Notes: generated from the sequence alone by a model not told the origin. A DNA stretch of 64,000 nt from CBDFLT01 sp965249225 (GCA_965249225.1 CBDFLT010000001.1:7108-71107), one strand, 5' to 3'. Counted from the stretch's first letter, positions 43,952 through 53,376 are shown. Numbers and translations are program-made.

Positions 43952-44950
43952 ATGGCGAAAAAATCTGCCGACAAAAGTCGAAGTCGCGCCGGTGAGCACG
44001 AGCTTGAGCGACTGAAGGAAGAGCTGGCGCGTATAAATCAGGAGTGGGAGAAGGAGGTCAAGCAGCGAGGATTTATGGAAGAGGCGCTGCAGACCAGTCT
44101 TCGTCGGCTGGAGCTTGCCTATGAGCAGGTCACCGACAACTCCCAGGAGCTTCGCAACGAGATAATGCAGCGCAAGCGCGCGGAGGAAGCCCTCGCCCGT
44201 TCGGAGGAGCTACGCCGTCTGCAGGCCGCTCAATCCGCCAGGGAAGAGGAGCGGAAAAGGCTGGCCGAGGAGCTTCACGATGAGACCATGGCGGAGCTCG
44301 TCAGCACCGCCTTGGAGATGGGAATGTTGGCGCGCCAGGCTAAGATAACGCCGGAGGGACTGGACCAGGAGCTCGATGGACTCAGAAAGCGGTTGCGTTC
44401 CACGGAGCAGGGGCTGAGACAAATCGTGCAGGGAATCTATCCCTCGGTACTCACCAACCTTGGCCTCGTACCCGCTCTCCGAAACTTCTTTGAGCACGTC
44501 TCGTCCCGATCTAATCCAAGTACAGTCTCCTTGGCCTTGGGGCTCAGAGCAACAGGCTTCGGCGAGGAGCGACTGCCTGAGGGAGTAGAGATCGTTCTGT
44601 ACAGGGTCGTTCAGCAGGGTGTGACCAACACCGTCCAACACGCCAAAGCCAGCAGGGTCCAGGTGGAACTGGACTGGCGCGAGTCTGAGCTTTCGATGTC
44701 GATTTCCGACGATGGGGTCGGCTTTGACGTGGACCATCCCGGGGAGACGCCGCATACAGGCCACTTCGGGCTGGTCACCCTCAAGGACCGTATTGAGGGG
44801 CTAGGCGGCAGTTTTGCGTTAGAGTCCACTCCATCGGTCGGGACGACTATCAAAGCCACTGTCCCTACTAAGAGTCAGGCCTCTGAGTCCGAGGAGGAGC
44901 ATACGGCAAGGTTCGTGCTGGCCGCCGCCAATCCAGATAGCGACGCCTGA
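43952..44950 (+). CDS. Sensor histidine kinase, NarL/DegS type (HisKA_3), cytoplasmic
   Basis: A 332-residue kinase without signal peptide or membrane helix. Residues about 15-115 form a long charged coiled coil. The HisKA_3 phosphoacceptor segment EEERKRLAEELHDETMAEL follows, with His near residue 110. The HATPase_c domain shows VVQQGVTNTVQHAKAS (N box) near 215, SISDDGVGFDV (G1) near 250, and GLVTLKDRIEGLGGS near 277. It would phosphorylate a LuxR-type response regulator; the best candidate in the window is the broken regulator near 50.1 kb. It is followed by FHA and peptidase genes. Confidence 0.93.
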   Translation: MAKKSADKSRSRAGEHELERLKEELARINQEWEKEVKQRGFMEEALQTSLRRLELAYEQVTDNSQELRNEIMQRKRAEEALARSEELRRLQAAQSAREEERKRLAEELHDETMAELVSTALEMGMLARQAKITPEGLDQELDGLRKRLRSTEQGLRQIVQGIYPSVLTNLGLVPALRNFFEHVSSRSNPSTVSLALGLRATGFGEERLPEGVEIVLYRVVQQGVTNTVQHAKASRVQVELDWRESELSMSISDDGVGFDVDHPGETPHTGHFGLVTLKDRIEGLGGSFALESTPSVGTTIKATVPTKSQASESEEEHTARFVLAAANPDSDA

Positions 44951-45096
44951 CGCCGCCTCTCCATGCGGCGTTGTCGAGCACGATGCCACCGGACGGTGGC
45001 GCCGGTTGCCTCATGGTGTTGGATATCGCCGAGAGAGCGAAAAGCTAGCACTGGGCTTGCCCGGATATCGGGCGTTTCGATGGAGTCAAGAGAGCT

Positions 45097-45456
45097 ATGA
45101 CCACCATTCCAGCTGCGGTGTTGATGGTCCGTGGAGGTCCTGAGGACGGACGAATGATCTTCCTCTCGAGTGCGAACCTGAGGATCGGCCGTGCGGCTGA
45201 GAATGACGTTGTGGTTACCGAGGATGGGGTCTCGCGAGAGCACGCGGTAATTAATTGGGACGATGCGGGCTACTCGATCGTGGACCTGGGGAGCCGAAAC
45301 GGGACTTTTGTAAACGGAGCCAGGCTGGATGAGGAACGGCACGTGTTGGAGAACAAGGACCGTATCCAGTTGGGCGGGGTGTATACCGATGTCCACTGGG
45401 TCTTTATGCGGTCTCCGGATACGGTCGATATGCCGCGCGGTCCAGCGGAGGAGTGA
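45097..45456 (+). CDS. FHA domain protein
   Basis: A 119-residue protein that is nearly all one forkhead-associated domain, which binds phosphothreonine peptides. LRIGRAAENDVVV near residue 29 and GVSREHAVI near 43 carry the phosphate-binding Arg, Ser and His; LGSRNGTFVNG near 65 is the Asn-Gly loop. No kinase of the Ser/Thr type is nearby. The stop lies directly in front of the peptidase gene's ribosome-binding region, so the two are coupled. Confidence 0.92.
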   Translation: MTTIPAAVLMVRGGPEDGRMIFLSSANLRIGRAAENDVVVTEDGVSREHAVINWDDAGYSIVDLGSRNGTFVNGARLDEERHVLENKDRIQLGGVYTDVHWVFMRSPDTVDMPRGPAEE

Positions 45457-45458
45457 GA

Positions 45459-46979
45459 ATGGAGATTAAGGTTGCTTCGGGCGACATCACCAAGCAGGAC
45501 GTGGGCGCGGTCGTAGTAAACTTGTTCGAGGGAGTCACCTCCCCCGGTGGCGGCACCGGTGCCGTCGACCAGGCTCTGGGCGGAGCCATCACGCAGCTGA
45601 TCGAGGATGGCGAGACGAAGGGCAAGCGCGGGGAGATCACGGTGATTCATACGCTGGGCATGATGCCCCCATCCAGGGTGCTGGTGGCGGGACTTGGGAA
45701 GTCATCGGACTTTACCACGGACTCGGTGCGGACTGTAATGGGGAAGGTATGCCGTCACCTGAGACGGATCGGGGTGGAGACCGTTGCGACTATCGCCCAC
45801 GGAGCGGGCATCGGCGGCATGGACGCGCACGCATCGGGGCAGGCCATCGCGGAGGGCAGCATCCTGGGGGCGTACAGGTTCGACAAGTACCGAGCTAAGA
45901 AAGATGGCGATGGCAAGAACATTCGAGAGCTGACCATAGTAGAGTTCGATGCAGGGAAGGTGGAGGCTCTGGAGAAGGGAGTCGCCGACGGGAAGGTAAT
46001 AGCGGATGCCGTAAACCTCTGTCGCGGCATGGTCAGTGAGCCGCCCAACTATATGACGCCGACACGCATGGCGGAGATGGCTCTTGAGATCGCCACGGAA
46101 CAGGGTCTGGAGATTCAGGTGCTGGAACGGCCCCAGATGGAGGAGCTGGGTATGGGTGCGCTTCTGGGCGTCGCGAAGGGCAGTGATGAGCCTCCGAAGT
46201 TTATCGTCCTGCTGTACAACGGTGACCCGGACGACAAAGATAACAGCCTGGGACTTCTCGGGAAGGGGATCACCTTCGATAGCGGAGGCCTGTCCTTGAA
46301 GCCATCCAAGGGTATGGCGACAATGGGAGGCGACATGGCCGGAGGAGCGGCGGTCATAGCCGTCATGAAGGCGGTAGGCCATTTCAAACCCAAGATCAAT
46401 GTGACTGCTATTGTGGCGGCGACGGAAAACCTGCCCGGTGGACACGCCCAGCGCCCGGGAGACGTGGTCCGCGCAATGAACGGGAAGACCATCGAGATCG
46501 ACAACACGGACGCCGAAGGACGCCTCGTCTTGGCCGATGCGGTGGCGTATGGCCGTTCCGTAGGCCTGAGTCGGATAGTCGACGTGGCAACCCTCACCGG
46601 CGCCATAGACGTCGCCCTTGGGAAATTCGCCACCGGTGTCTTCGGGAATGACCAGGACTTTACGGACCAGGTCATCGCGGCGGGGAAAGAGGTCGACGAG
46701 CGCCTCTGGCAGATGCCCACCTACGACGACTATAAGGGGCAGTACAAAAGCCGCGTCGCCGACATCAAGAACACCGGCGGCCGAAGCGCGGGCGCCATCA
46801 CTGGAGCCATGATCATAGGAGAGTTCGCCGAGGGCGCCTCTTGGGTCCATCTCGATATCGCCGCCAGCTCCGGGGCCTTCCGCGATGCAGCCCGGGATGA
46901 AGGCTACAACCCCAAGGGCCCTACTGGGGTACCCGTTCGCACCCTGATAGCCCTAGTCCGGGACCTGGCTAAAGCCTAG
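45459..46979 (+). CDS. pepA: Leucyl aminopeptidase (M17 family)
   Basis: A 506-residue cytosolic metallo-aminopeptidase releasing N-terminal residues. The N-terminal macro-like domain starts with EIKVASGDITKQDVG. The catalytic domain has LLGKGITFDSGGLSLKP near residue 270 with metal-binding Lys and Asp, MATMGGDMAGGAAV, NTDAEGRLVLADAVAYG near 347 (the M17 signature), and VDVATLTGA. ATG 45459 has GGAGGAG 6 bp upstream; the GTG six bases earlier is less likely. It is tightly linked to the FHA gene. Confidence 0.96.
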   Translation: MEIKVASGDITKQDVGAVVVNLFEGVTSPGGGTGAVDQALGGAITQLIEDGETKGKRGEITVIHTLGMMPPSRVLVAGLGKSSDFTTDSVRTVMGKVCRHLRRIGVETVATIAHGAGIGGMDAHASGQAIAEGSILGAYRFDKYRAKKDGDGKNIRELTIVEFDAGKVEALEKGVADGKVIADAVNLCRGMVSEPPNYMTPTRMAEMALEIATEQGLEIQVLERPQMEELGMGALLGVAKGSDEPPKFIVLLYNGDPDDKDNSLGLLGKGITFDSGGLSLKPSKGMATMGGDMAGGAAVIAVMKAVGHFKPKINVTAIVAATENLPGGHAQRPGDVVRAMNGKTIEIDNTDAEGRLVLADAVAYGRSVGLSRIVDVATLTGAIDVALGKFATGVFGNDQDFTDQVIAAGKEVDERLWQMPTYDDYKGQYKSRVADIKNTGGRSAGAITGAMIIGEFAEGASWVHLDIAASSGAFRDAARDEGYNPKGPTGVPVRTLIALVRDLAKA

Positions 46980-47067
46980 AGACGATTTAGAGTTCGACTG
47001 TGAGCGGGGTGGATAGGCCGGTTCCACTTAATCACTCGATGTGAGCGCTTAATGTAGGAGGCGCAAC

Positions 47068-47448
47068 GTGGCCGACAAAGAAACGGTACTGGTTCTCACC
47101 CAGAACCTGTTCTTCCTACCAAGAATTCAAAATGCGGCGGCATCCAGCGAATTAGAGGTTCGTCACGCCACCTCCGATGCCGCTTTCTGGGACGCCTACC
47201 GGACATGGCGGATAGCCCTAATCTTTGTGGACCTGGAAGGAGACCGAGACACCTGGACGACGGTGCTTGAAGGCCTAACCCGAGAAACGGGTGCGGCGGT
47301 GGCCGTTGTCGCATACGGCCCGCACGCCGACGTTGGACTGCTTGAGCAGGCGCGAAAGCTTGGCTGCGACGCTGTCCTGGCCAAGAGCGAATTCGTCCAC
47401 CGACTTCAAGAACTGATCGAGACGCGAGGCGCGACAGCCGGTGGTTGA
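47068..47448 (+). CDS. Response-regulator-like receiver domain protein (degenerate)
   Basis: A 126-residue protein with receiver-domain layout: a hydrophobic first strand VLVLTQNLFFLPRI, strand 3 ALIFVDLEG near residue 51 with the aspartate in the phosphorylation position, strand 4 AVAVVAYGPH, and a Lys near the end (DAVLAKSEF). The acidic pair normally following the first strand is absent, so phosphorylation is doubtful. GTG 47068 follows TAGGAGGCGCAAC. It converges with the ECF sigma gene, with 13 bp between stops. Confidence 0.75.
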   Translation: MADKETVLVLTQNLFFLPRIQNAAASSELEVRHATSDAAFWDAYRTWRIALIFVDLEGDRDTWTTVLEGLTRETGAAVAVVAYGPHADVGLLEQARKLGCDAVLAKSEFVHRLQELIETRGATAGG

Positions 47449-47461
47449 CTTAGACCCAAGC

Positions 47462-48019
47462 TCAGGCTTCGGCCGGCTGGGCCCGATACCCACCCAGATG
47501 CTTGCGGAGGAGGACGCGTCCCTTGTGAAGCCGTGACTTCAGCGCGGGTACGGACAGGTCCAATATCTCGGCGGCCTCTTCGTTGGAAAACCCCTCGATG
47601 TCTCGCAGCACCACGGTGGCTCGCATGTGTGGAGAGAGAAGACTCAATCCATCCTCCAGCATGTCGCGGAGCTCGCTGTTCAGCGCAAGCTTTTCAGGGT
47701 CTGCGCCCCAGTCGCGGACGGTCATATCCTCGTACCCGGTGTCCGCGAGGTATTTGGACTGGGATTTGTCCTTACGGATCTTCATCAGGCAGGCGTTGAC
47801 CACGATTCGGTAGAGCCAAGTGGAAAACTTGGACTTGCCCTGAAAGGCGGGAAACGCCCGATGGGCGGATATAAAGGCCTCCTGCACGGCGTCCTCTGCG
47901 TTCTCCACGTTACGTAGCATGCGCAAGGACACGTTATACGCCAGATCGGAGTGCTCTTCGATCAGGGCGGAGAACGCCTCATCCATTGTCTGCGGGGTTT
48001 CGTTCTCAGGGGGCGTCAT
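47462..48019 (-). CDS. ECF-family RNA polymerase sigma factor
   Basis: A 185-residue RpoE-like sigma factor. Sigma region 2 shows LAYNVSLRMLRNVENAEDAVQEAFISAHRAF, then KFSTWLYRIVVNACLMKIRK; region 4 shows LSPHMRATVVLRDIEGFSNEEAAEIL and VPALKSRLHKGRVLL. It would direct polymerase to a stress regulon. ATG 48019 has GGGAGG 8 bp upstream; the open frame extends much further but is unsupported. No anti-sigma gene is downstream; the divergent lipoprotein could be a target. No typical ECF -35 (GGAAC) was seen in the shared region. Confidence 0.95.
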   Translation of the reverse strand: MTPPENETPQTMDEAFSALIEEHSDLAYNVSLRMLRNVENAEDAVQEAFISAHRAFPAFQGKSKFSTWLYRIVVNACLMKIRKDKSQSKYLADTGYEDMTVRDWGADPEKLALNSELRDMLEDGLSLLSPHMRATVVLRDIEGFSNEEAAEILDLSVPALKSRLHKGRVLLRKHLGGYRAQPAEA

Positions 48020-48093
48020 GATGCGCTCCTCCCGGTGCACCATTGTACCGCTATTTGGCCTGGTGCTGGGGACTGGCTCGTAATCAGCCTGAG

Positions 48094-48122
48094 TTGACCT
48101 TCCGTCGGGCTGCCAATAAGAT
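48094..48122 (+). promoter_or_regulatory. Sigma-70-type promoter for the lipoprotein gene
   Basis: TTGACC (48094-48099), 17-bp spacer, TAAGAT (48117-48122). Five of six matches in each box with optimal spacing, 84 bp before the start codon. Confidence 0.65.
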
Positions 48123-48205
48123 GCTGACGACGCTTCGAGCCTTAGAGAAGGCGCCCTTCCCAACAAAGTTCGAGCGGATATCTGTAACCGAGGTGGCATG
48201 GCCAC

Positions 48206-49654
48206 GTGAGACGTACCATCGCCGGACTTGTTGTCCTCATACTTTTGATTGGCGCGGCGTGTGGCGGTTCCGATTCTGCCCTTACTCCAACTGCGACGCC
48301 CACGCCCACTTCAACTCCGACTCCAACCGCTACTCCGACCCCGGCCCTTACCACTGAGCCCGTCCTGGAACCCACGGCTATATCGGCGACGCTGGAGCCG
48401 CTTCCCTCCGTCGCGCGAGACGACCTGCCCGCTATGGTGCTCACCCAGGCCGACATCGACGCCGAGTTCCCAGTGCTTCAGCAAGAGACCTACAGGCCGC
48501 TGCTGGACAGCGAGGAGAGTGGGTATAAGGGCAGCGAGGCGATCGCCGAGAACACGATCGACCCACTTGATACCCCCGGAGACGTGGAGGCCCAGGGCTT
48601 TCTGTACAGTTACCAAAACGACTTCTTGAACCTGACGGCCTTGTTCGGAGGTGAGGTGTCGGTAGACAGCCCCGTCGAGATCACTAGCGCGATCCTGCTC
48701 TTCGACACGCCGGAATCGGCTCAGACGTACCTCATGCGCCAGCTGGAGGATTACCGCAACGCAGTAGGGCAGGACCTCGAGGGACTGCTCGTCGAGGACT
48801 TTCAGGAGTTCACCGCCCCTGATGTGGGCACGGAGGCCTGGGCCGGCCACGTCGACATCAGTGCGCCTGAGCTGGGGCTGGACATCAGCGGCACGTTCAT
48901 TCAGTGGAGCAAAGGCCCGCTCGCTGCGTTGGTCCTACTGGCATCGCATGGAGATAAGGACTGGTCCGGCGCAACTGAAAGCCTTGCGCTGCTAATGGAC
49001 GAGCGGATCGACGGCGTACTGTCCGGCGAGATAACTGCGGCACCCATCGCCCCCACCTCCACCCCGACACCTGAGCCTCTCGCCGCTAAAGAGGCCGCGC
49101 AGGCCCAGGGGTTCGATCTCCCCGCCATGTTGCCGACTCTGGCCGACCTGACCTCGGAAGCGACGATTGAGATCGAGGGGTTCGTGCTGGTTGCCGGCGC
49201 CATAAGCTCTTACGTGCGAGCGTTTGGCTCCAGCGCGCTTACGATGAAGCTGGGGTCTTCCCAGTTGATCGCCCTGGAATCGACGGTTACGCTGTTCGCA
49301 AGCTCCGTGGAAGCACAGGGCCCGGTTCTGGTAATGCAGGGAACTGAGCCGGGGCATTTCGAACAGTTTATCGGCCTGGGTGCCGGTGGGCTCGTCGAGG
49401 GTCTAGGTCTCTCCCCTGAAGCACTATCTCTGGAGGCGGTGGACCTCCCGTCGGTCGGCGACGAGATATCTGGGTTCTTGATGAATATCGACGCGGGGTT
49501 CGCCGGATTCGACGTTTACATGCTGGTTTTCGCGAACGGCCGCGTCGCCGTGGAGCTGCTGGCAGTGGGGCCCGGCGGTCAGGTCGTCCTCGAAGACGTG
49601 GTGTCCCTGGCTGAGCTTATAGATCGGAGGATACAGGTGAACTCTCCTCCATAG
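48206..49654 (+). CDS. Large putative lipoprotein of unknown function
   Basis: A 482-residue protein. The first 19 residues form a signal with lipobox LLIGAAC-GG. A Thr/Pro linker follows (residues about 25-48, repeated TPT). Two domains of similar plan come next: the first (about 65-275) and second (about 300-480) both begin with DLPAM then a short T-A-D segment (VLTQADID and LPTLADLT), suggesting an internal duplication. A second TPTPEP linker lies between them. I recognise no family. It starts at GTG under a clear promoter and diverges from the ECF sigma gene. Confidence 0.8.
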   Translation: MRRTIAGLVVLILLIGAACGGSDSALTPTATPTPTSTPTPTATPTPALTTEPVLEPTAISATLEPLPSVARDDLPAMVLTQADIDAEFPVLQQETYRPLLDSEESGYKGSEAIAENTIDPLDTPGDVEAQGFLYSYQNDFLNLTALFGGEVSVDSPVEITSAILLFDTPESAQTYLMRQLEDYRNAVGQDLEGLLVEDFQEFTAPDVGTEAWAGHVDISAPELGLDISGTFIQWSKGPLAALVLLASHGDKDWSGATESLALLMDERIDGVLSGEITAAPIAPTSTPTPEPLAAKEAAQAQGFDLPAMLPTLADLTSEATIEIEGFVLVAGAISSYVRAFGSSALTMKLGSSQLIALESTVTLFASSVEAQGPVLVMQGTEPGHFEQFIGLGAGGLVEGLGLSPEALSLEAVDLPSVGDEISGFLMNIDAGFAGFDVYMLVFANGRVAVELLAVGPGGQVVLEDVVSLAELIDRRIQVNSPP

Positions 49655-49734
49655 CCAAACACCACAGACATTAACGCTGTTCCAGGACGAGTCCGTACGC
49701 GGTAAGGAATAGCCAATTCCAGGAGGAGTGTGTC

Positions 49735-50046
49735 GTGATCGTTCAGCGAAGAATCTTCTACGGCAAGGTGGGTGTTGGAGAGCAGTTGGTCGAGCATCTA
49801 ACGGCGGGCGAGTTGCTGTTCAGGAAGCACGGTGCTGCCATCCGGCCTCGCATAATGTCCGACTACCATAGCGGGCGCACGGATCGGGTGGTGGCTGAGT
49901 GGGAGGCGGCTACCCTTGATGAGATCACCGCTGTTGAGAGCACCGTTCTGGACTACCCGGATGGCCGTGAGGAGTTCCGGAAGTGGTTTGAGGGGCTCCG
50001 CGAGCTCATAGACTACGCCGAGGTGGAGACCTGGCAGCTTCACTAG
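49735..50046 (+). CDS. Small conserved protein, possible dimeric alpha/beta-barrel fold
   Basis: A 103-residue protein starting at GTG with AGGAGGAG about 10 bp upstream. VQRRIFYGKVGVGEQLVEHL followed by a helix, then DRVVAEWEAATLDEI and a final strand EVETWQLH, resembles NIPSNAP/ABM-type ferredoxin-like monooxygenase folds, but no diagnostic motif proves it. It lies between the lipoprotein and the broken LuxR regulator. Function unknown. Confidence 0.7.
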   Translation: MIVQRRIFYGKVGVGEQLVEHLTAGELLFRKHGAAIRPRIMSDYHSGRTDRVVAEWEAATLDEITAVESTVLDYPDGREEFRKWFEGLRELIDYAEVETWQLH

Positions 50047-50089
50047 CGGCTGGCTGCACGTTGGCCCGCTTGGTTCTCGATAGAAGGCT

Positions 50090-50729
50090 ATGAGCTTCCC
50101 TTCGCAAACAGGTGACCTCAAAGTGTTAGTCGTGGCCGGCGATACGCTTGCTCGGGCCGGCCTCGCGGCGATGTTGGAACGCGAGAGCGGGTGCGAGGTG
50201 GTCGGCCAAGTGCCTGACGGTCCCGACGTCTCGTCCGATATCGATACGTACCGTCCCGATGCCGTCGTCTGGGACCTGGGCTGGAACCCTGATAGCGCGG
50301 CGGACAGCTTGGGGGACGCAAGCGAGGCAGGCATCCCCATTGTCGCGTTGGTCTCGCATGAGGACCAGGTGGCCGACGCCTGGAACGCCGGGGCGCGAGG
50401 CGTCCTCCTTAGAGATGCCGACGGTGCGACCCTGCTGTTGGCGTTGTCGGCGGTCTCCAAGGGGCTTGCCGTTCTCCCGTCACAGGCGGGTGCGGTCGCA
50501 GTTCCGTCCCCGGAAGCGGCGCCTGAACCGGTGGCGCTGACCCCCAGAGAGCTGGCCGTCCTGAAGTTACTGGCTGGAAGGGCTGCCCAACAAGACCATC
50601 GCCCAACAACTGACCATCAGCGAGCATACGGTCAAGTTTCACGTCAACTCCATCCTCGGCAAGCTGGGCGCTCGCAGCCGGACCGAAGCCGTCACACGGG
50701 CGACCCGTCTGGGCCTTATCCTGCTGTAA
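50090..50729 (+). pseudogene. NarL/LuxR-type response regulator, broken by one extra base in the HTH domain
   Basis: The first 155 codons encode a receiver domain (VLVVAGDTLARAGLAAML, VWDLGWNP with Asp near residue 62) and the start of a LuxR domain (LTPRELAVLKLLAG). One base too many near 50577 then shifts the frame. In the correct frame the rest reads GLPNKTIAQQLTISEHTVKF, HVNSILGKLGARSRTEAVT and ends at TAA 50727-50729, a textbook LuxR helix-turn-helix. All motifs are otherwise intact, so a sequencing indel or very recent loss fits. It is the natural partner for the histidine kinase at 43952. Confidence 0.85.
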
Positions 50730-50854
50730 CCTGACCGTTTTTCCAGGTCAGGACTACCCATTTGGGTCGCGCGTACTCATCCCTCCCGTCGTTACAGTGG
50801 GATTGATGTCGCGGACGAAACGGCATCATTTCGAAATCAAAAGGAGCAAAAAGC

Positions 50855-51751
50855 ATGGCAACAGTTCTATCTTCTATCTCCGAGGCGATGGCGGACGCGG
50901 TGGAGGCGGCGGGGTCCCAGGTGGTGCGTGTGGAGGGCAGACGCCGGCTTCCCGCCAGCGGAATCGTGTGGTCCCCCGATGGGGTCATCGTGACGGCGCA
51001 CCACGTGGTGGAGCGAGACGACGATATTCACGTGGGGCTGCCCGCTGGGGAGACCGTCTCGGCGACGCTGGTGGGCCGTGACCCCAGCACCGATCTGGCG
51101 GTGTTGCGGACGGAGGCTAACGGATTGGAGCCGACGCCTTGGGCCGAGGCAGACTCCATCCCCGTGGGGCACCTGGCCCTAGCCCTGGGCAGGCCTGGCC
51201 AGGGCGTCATGGCGACTTTCGGCATAGTCAGTGCGGTGGGTGAGGGGTGGCGGACGCCGTCGGGAGGTCGCCTGGATAGATTTGTGAAGCCCGATTTGGT
51301 CATGTACCCGGGGTTTTCCGGTGGCCCGCTGATCGACGCCATGGGGCGGTTTCAGGGCCTTAACACCTCGGCCTTGACGCGTGGGACCGCCCTTACGGTT
51401 TCGGTGCCCACTCTGAGACAGGTCGTAGAAACCCTACTGACCCACGGCCGGGTGCGCCGCGCCTACCTGGGCATCGGTTCCCAACCCACGCGTATTCCTG
51501 AGCTGGTATCGAAGAAGCTGAACCAGGAGACCGGGTTGTTGCTGGTGTCCGTCGAGCCTGGAAGCCCGGCGGAGAAGGGCGGCCTGTACCTGGGGGATAC
51601 CGTCCTCGGCATGAATGGCCACTCTGTGCGGAGCCTCGACGACTTGTTCGGTATGCTGACGGACGACCGGGTCGGGCAAGAGGTGAAGGTGCGGATCTTG
51701 AGGGCCGGTGAGGTGCTAGAGGTGTCTATTGTCCTCGGCGAGCGTTCATAA
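50855..51751 (+). CDS. HtrA-like trypsin-type serine protease with PDZ domain
   Basis: A 298-residue protease. The triad is visible: His in VTAHHVVERDD near residue 50, Asp in PSTDLAVLR near 84, Ser in GFSGGPLIDA near 154. A PDZ domain follows from about residue 205 (AYLGIGSQP, GLLLVSVEPGSPAEKGGL, GDTVLGMNGHSV). No signal peptide or membrane helix is found, which is unusual: most HtrA proteins act outside the cytoplasm. ATG 50855 follows AAAAGGAG. It is 17 bp from a second protease gene and probably cotranscribed with it. Confidence 0.92.
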   Translation: MATVLSSISEAMADAVEAAGSQVVRVEGRRRLPASGIVWSPDGVIVTAHHVVERDDDIHVGLPAGETVSATLVGRDPSTDLAVLRTEANGLEPTPWAEADSIPVGHLALALGRPGQGVMATFGIVSAVGEGWRTPSGGRLDRFVKPDLVMYPGFSGGPLIDAMGRFQGLNTSALTRGTALTVSVPTLRQVVETLLTHGRVRRAYLGIGSQPTRIPELVSKKLNQETGLLLVSVEPGSPAEKGGLYLGDTVLGMNGHSVRSLDDLFGMLTDDRVGQEVKVRILRAGEVLEVSIVLGERS

Positions 51752-51768
51752 GCCGGAGGTGCGTCGGT

Positions 51769-52377
51769 ATGCTGGCAGCGCAGTTAGATCAGGAGATGGC
51801 GGCCGTGGCTGAGAAGGCGCGGAGCGGCCTGGTACACGTTCAGAATGTAGGGGGCGGTGTCGGCTCTGGGATAGTTCTGCACCCGGGGGGCTTGATAGTA
51901 ACCAACTCCCACGTGGTCGGAAATGGCGGACTGAAGGTGATGCTGCCGAACGGTGAAGTCCTGCCCGCCAGGTTGCTCGCCCGTGACCCCGACTCCGACC
52001 TGGCGGCACTTGCCGCGAACGTGAATGGGCACTCTGCGCTGAGCCTGGGGGATTCGCAACGGCTCCGAGCCGGGGAGTGGGTGATGGCGGTCGGGAATCC
52101 GTGGGGCGTTTCCGGAGCCGCTACCGTGGGCGTGGTGATCGGAATGGGGTCGGACCTGCCTGAGATGGGGAGGTCGAATAAGGACTGGATCGCTGCCGGC
52201 CTCAGGCTGAGACCCGGAAACTCGGGTGGTCCGCTGCTGGACGCCTCCGGACGCGTGGTGGGAATCAACACCATGGTGACCGGACCGGCCGTCGGTATGG
52301 CGATGCCCTCGCATACGGTGAAACTATTTCTGCGGCGACACCTCGGCTCCGCGGACCGTACCCCCACGGTCGACTAG
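51769..52377 (+). CDS. HtrA-like trypsin-type serine protease without PDZ domain
   Basis: A 202-residue protease domain. His in VTNSHVVGNG near residue 48, Asp in DPDSDLAALA near 78, Ser in RPGNSGGPLLDASG near 151, and GINTMVTG after it. The protein ends soon after the catalytic domain, so there is no PDZ; about 100 residues shorter than its neighbour. It lacks a signal peptide. GGAGGTGCGTCGGT precedes the ATG. As a pair with the upstream protease it may act on the same cytosolic targets, or the two may form a mixed oligomer; both are inference. Confidence 0.92.
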   Translation: MLAAQLDQEMAAVAEKARSGLVHVQNVGGGVGSGIVLHPGGLIVTNSHVVGNGGLKVMLPNGEVLPARLLARDPDSDLAALAANVNGHSALSLGDSQRLRAGEWVMAVGNPWGVSGAATVGVVIGMGSDLPEMGRSNKDWIAAGLRLRPGNSGGPLLDASGRVVGINTMVTGPAVGMAMPSHTVKLFLRRHLGSADRTPTVD

Positions 52378-52415
52378 CGGACTACTCCGCTTCCCACGAA
52401 TCGAGGACGGCGGCG

Positions 52416-52424
52416 TGATATAAT
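52416..52424 (+). promoter_or_regulatory. Extended -10 promoter of SDR gene
   Basis: TGATATAAT: a perfect TATAAT (52419-52424) with TG one base before it, 45 bp before the SDR start. Such boxes need little -35. Confidence 0.6.
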
Positions 52425-52468
52425 TCGGCACCGATCCGCTTTATTGTTTTGCGCCTTGGAGGCAAGTA

Positions 52469-53269
52469 ATGGACGTTTCGGACCGGGTCGCCGTCGTTGT
52501 AGGAGGTGGGGGTGGCATCGGACGTGGAATCGCCCTTGTGCTGGCGAGCTACGGGGCCGATGTCGTAGTCGCCGACCTCAATCTTGAGTCCGCTAAAGAA
52601 GTCGCTGGTGAAGTGGAGCGCCTGGGCCGGCGGTCGCATGCCAGCGTCGTGGACGTGGTCGATCAGACCTCGGTCGACGATATGGTGCAGGACGTGATGG
52701 GTCGGTTCGGCCGTATAGACATCCTCGTGAATGGCGCCGGGATCATCGGTGGCCCTGGATGGGAGGACCGCCAGCAGTCTGACGAAGAGGACTGGGACCT
52801 GATCTACGCTGTAAACGCCAGAGGCGCGGCGAGAGTGACCGACGCCGTTTCCCCCCACATGAAGGAGAAACGGTACGGCAAAATTGTCAATATTGGATCG
52901 ACCGCGGCTAGGCGCGGGGAGGCATTCAACATCATGTACGGGGCTTCAAAGACCGCGTTGCTTAGCCTGACGCAGGCTGCGGCCCTTGAGCTGGCCCCTT
53001 ATAACATCAACGTCAACGCCATCCACCCGGGCGAGGTCTGGACGCCCATGTGGGAGAAGCTCGCCCACCATGGCGGGCTGTCGCCCGAAAACGTCGAGGG
53101 CCTATCGCTGAAGGAGAGATTCGACGTCATCGTCCAGAAACGGACTCCGTTAGGGCGGCCGCAGACCCCCGAAGATATCGGCAATATGGCGACGTTTCTC
53201 GCCTCGGACGCCGCGCGAAACGTCACCGGCCAGTCTATCAACGTCGATGGCGGCGGAATCATGTCCTGA
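52469..53269 (+). CDS. Short-chain dehydrogenase/reductase, 266-residue family, copy 2
   Basis: A 266-residue classical SDR. The nucleotide motif is slightly changed (VGGGGGIGRGI, with Val for the usual Thr); NGAG replaces NNAG near residue 91; the catalytic Ser is in NIGSTAARRG near 142 and the active site is YGASK near 158. It ends SINVDGGG. The Asn-to-Gly change in NNAG removes a residue that usually supports the fold near the active site. TTGGAGGCAAGT precedes the ATG. A sister gene follows 107 bp downstream. Confidence 0.93.
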   Translation: MDVSDRVAVVVGGGGGIGRGIALVLASYGADVVVADLNLESAKEVAGEVERLGRRSHASVVDVVDQTSVDDMVQDVMGRFGRIDILVNGAGIIGGPGWEDRQQSDEEDWDLIYAVNARGAARVTDAVSPHMKEKRYGKIVNIGSTAARRGEAFNIMYGASKTALLSLTQAAALELAPYNINVNAIHPGEVWTPMWEKLAHHGGLSPENVEGLSLKERFDVIVQKRTPLGRPQTPEDIGNMATFLASDAARNVTGQSINVDGGGIMS

Positions 53270-53376
53270 TGGCGGACGGCCTTATATTGTAGCCCTCGTT
53301 TGGGGGCTTCGTCGGGACTGTCGCGCAGTCCGGCACCATATCGCCTTATCTATGTGAATGCCTGGAGCCTTCTTGG

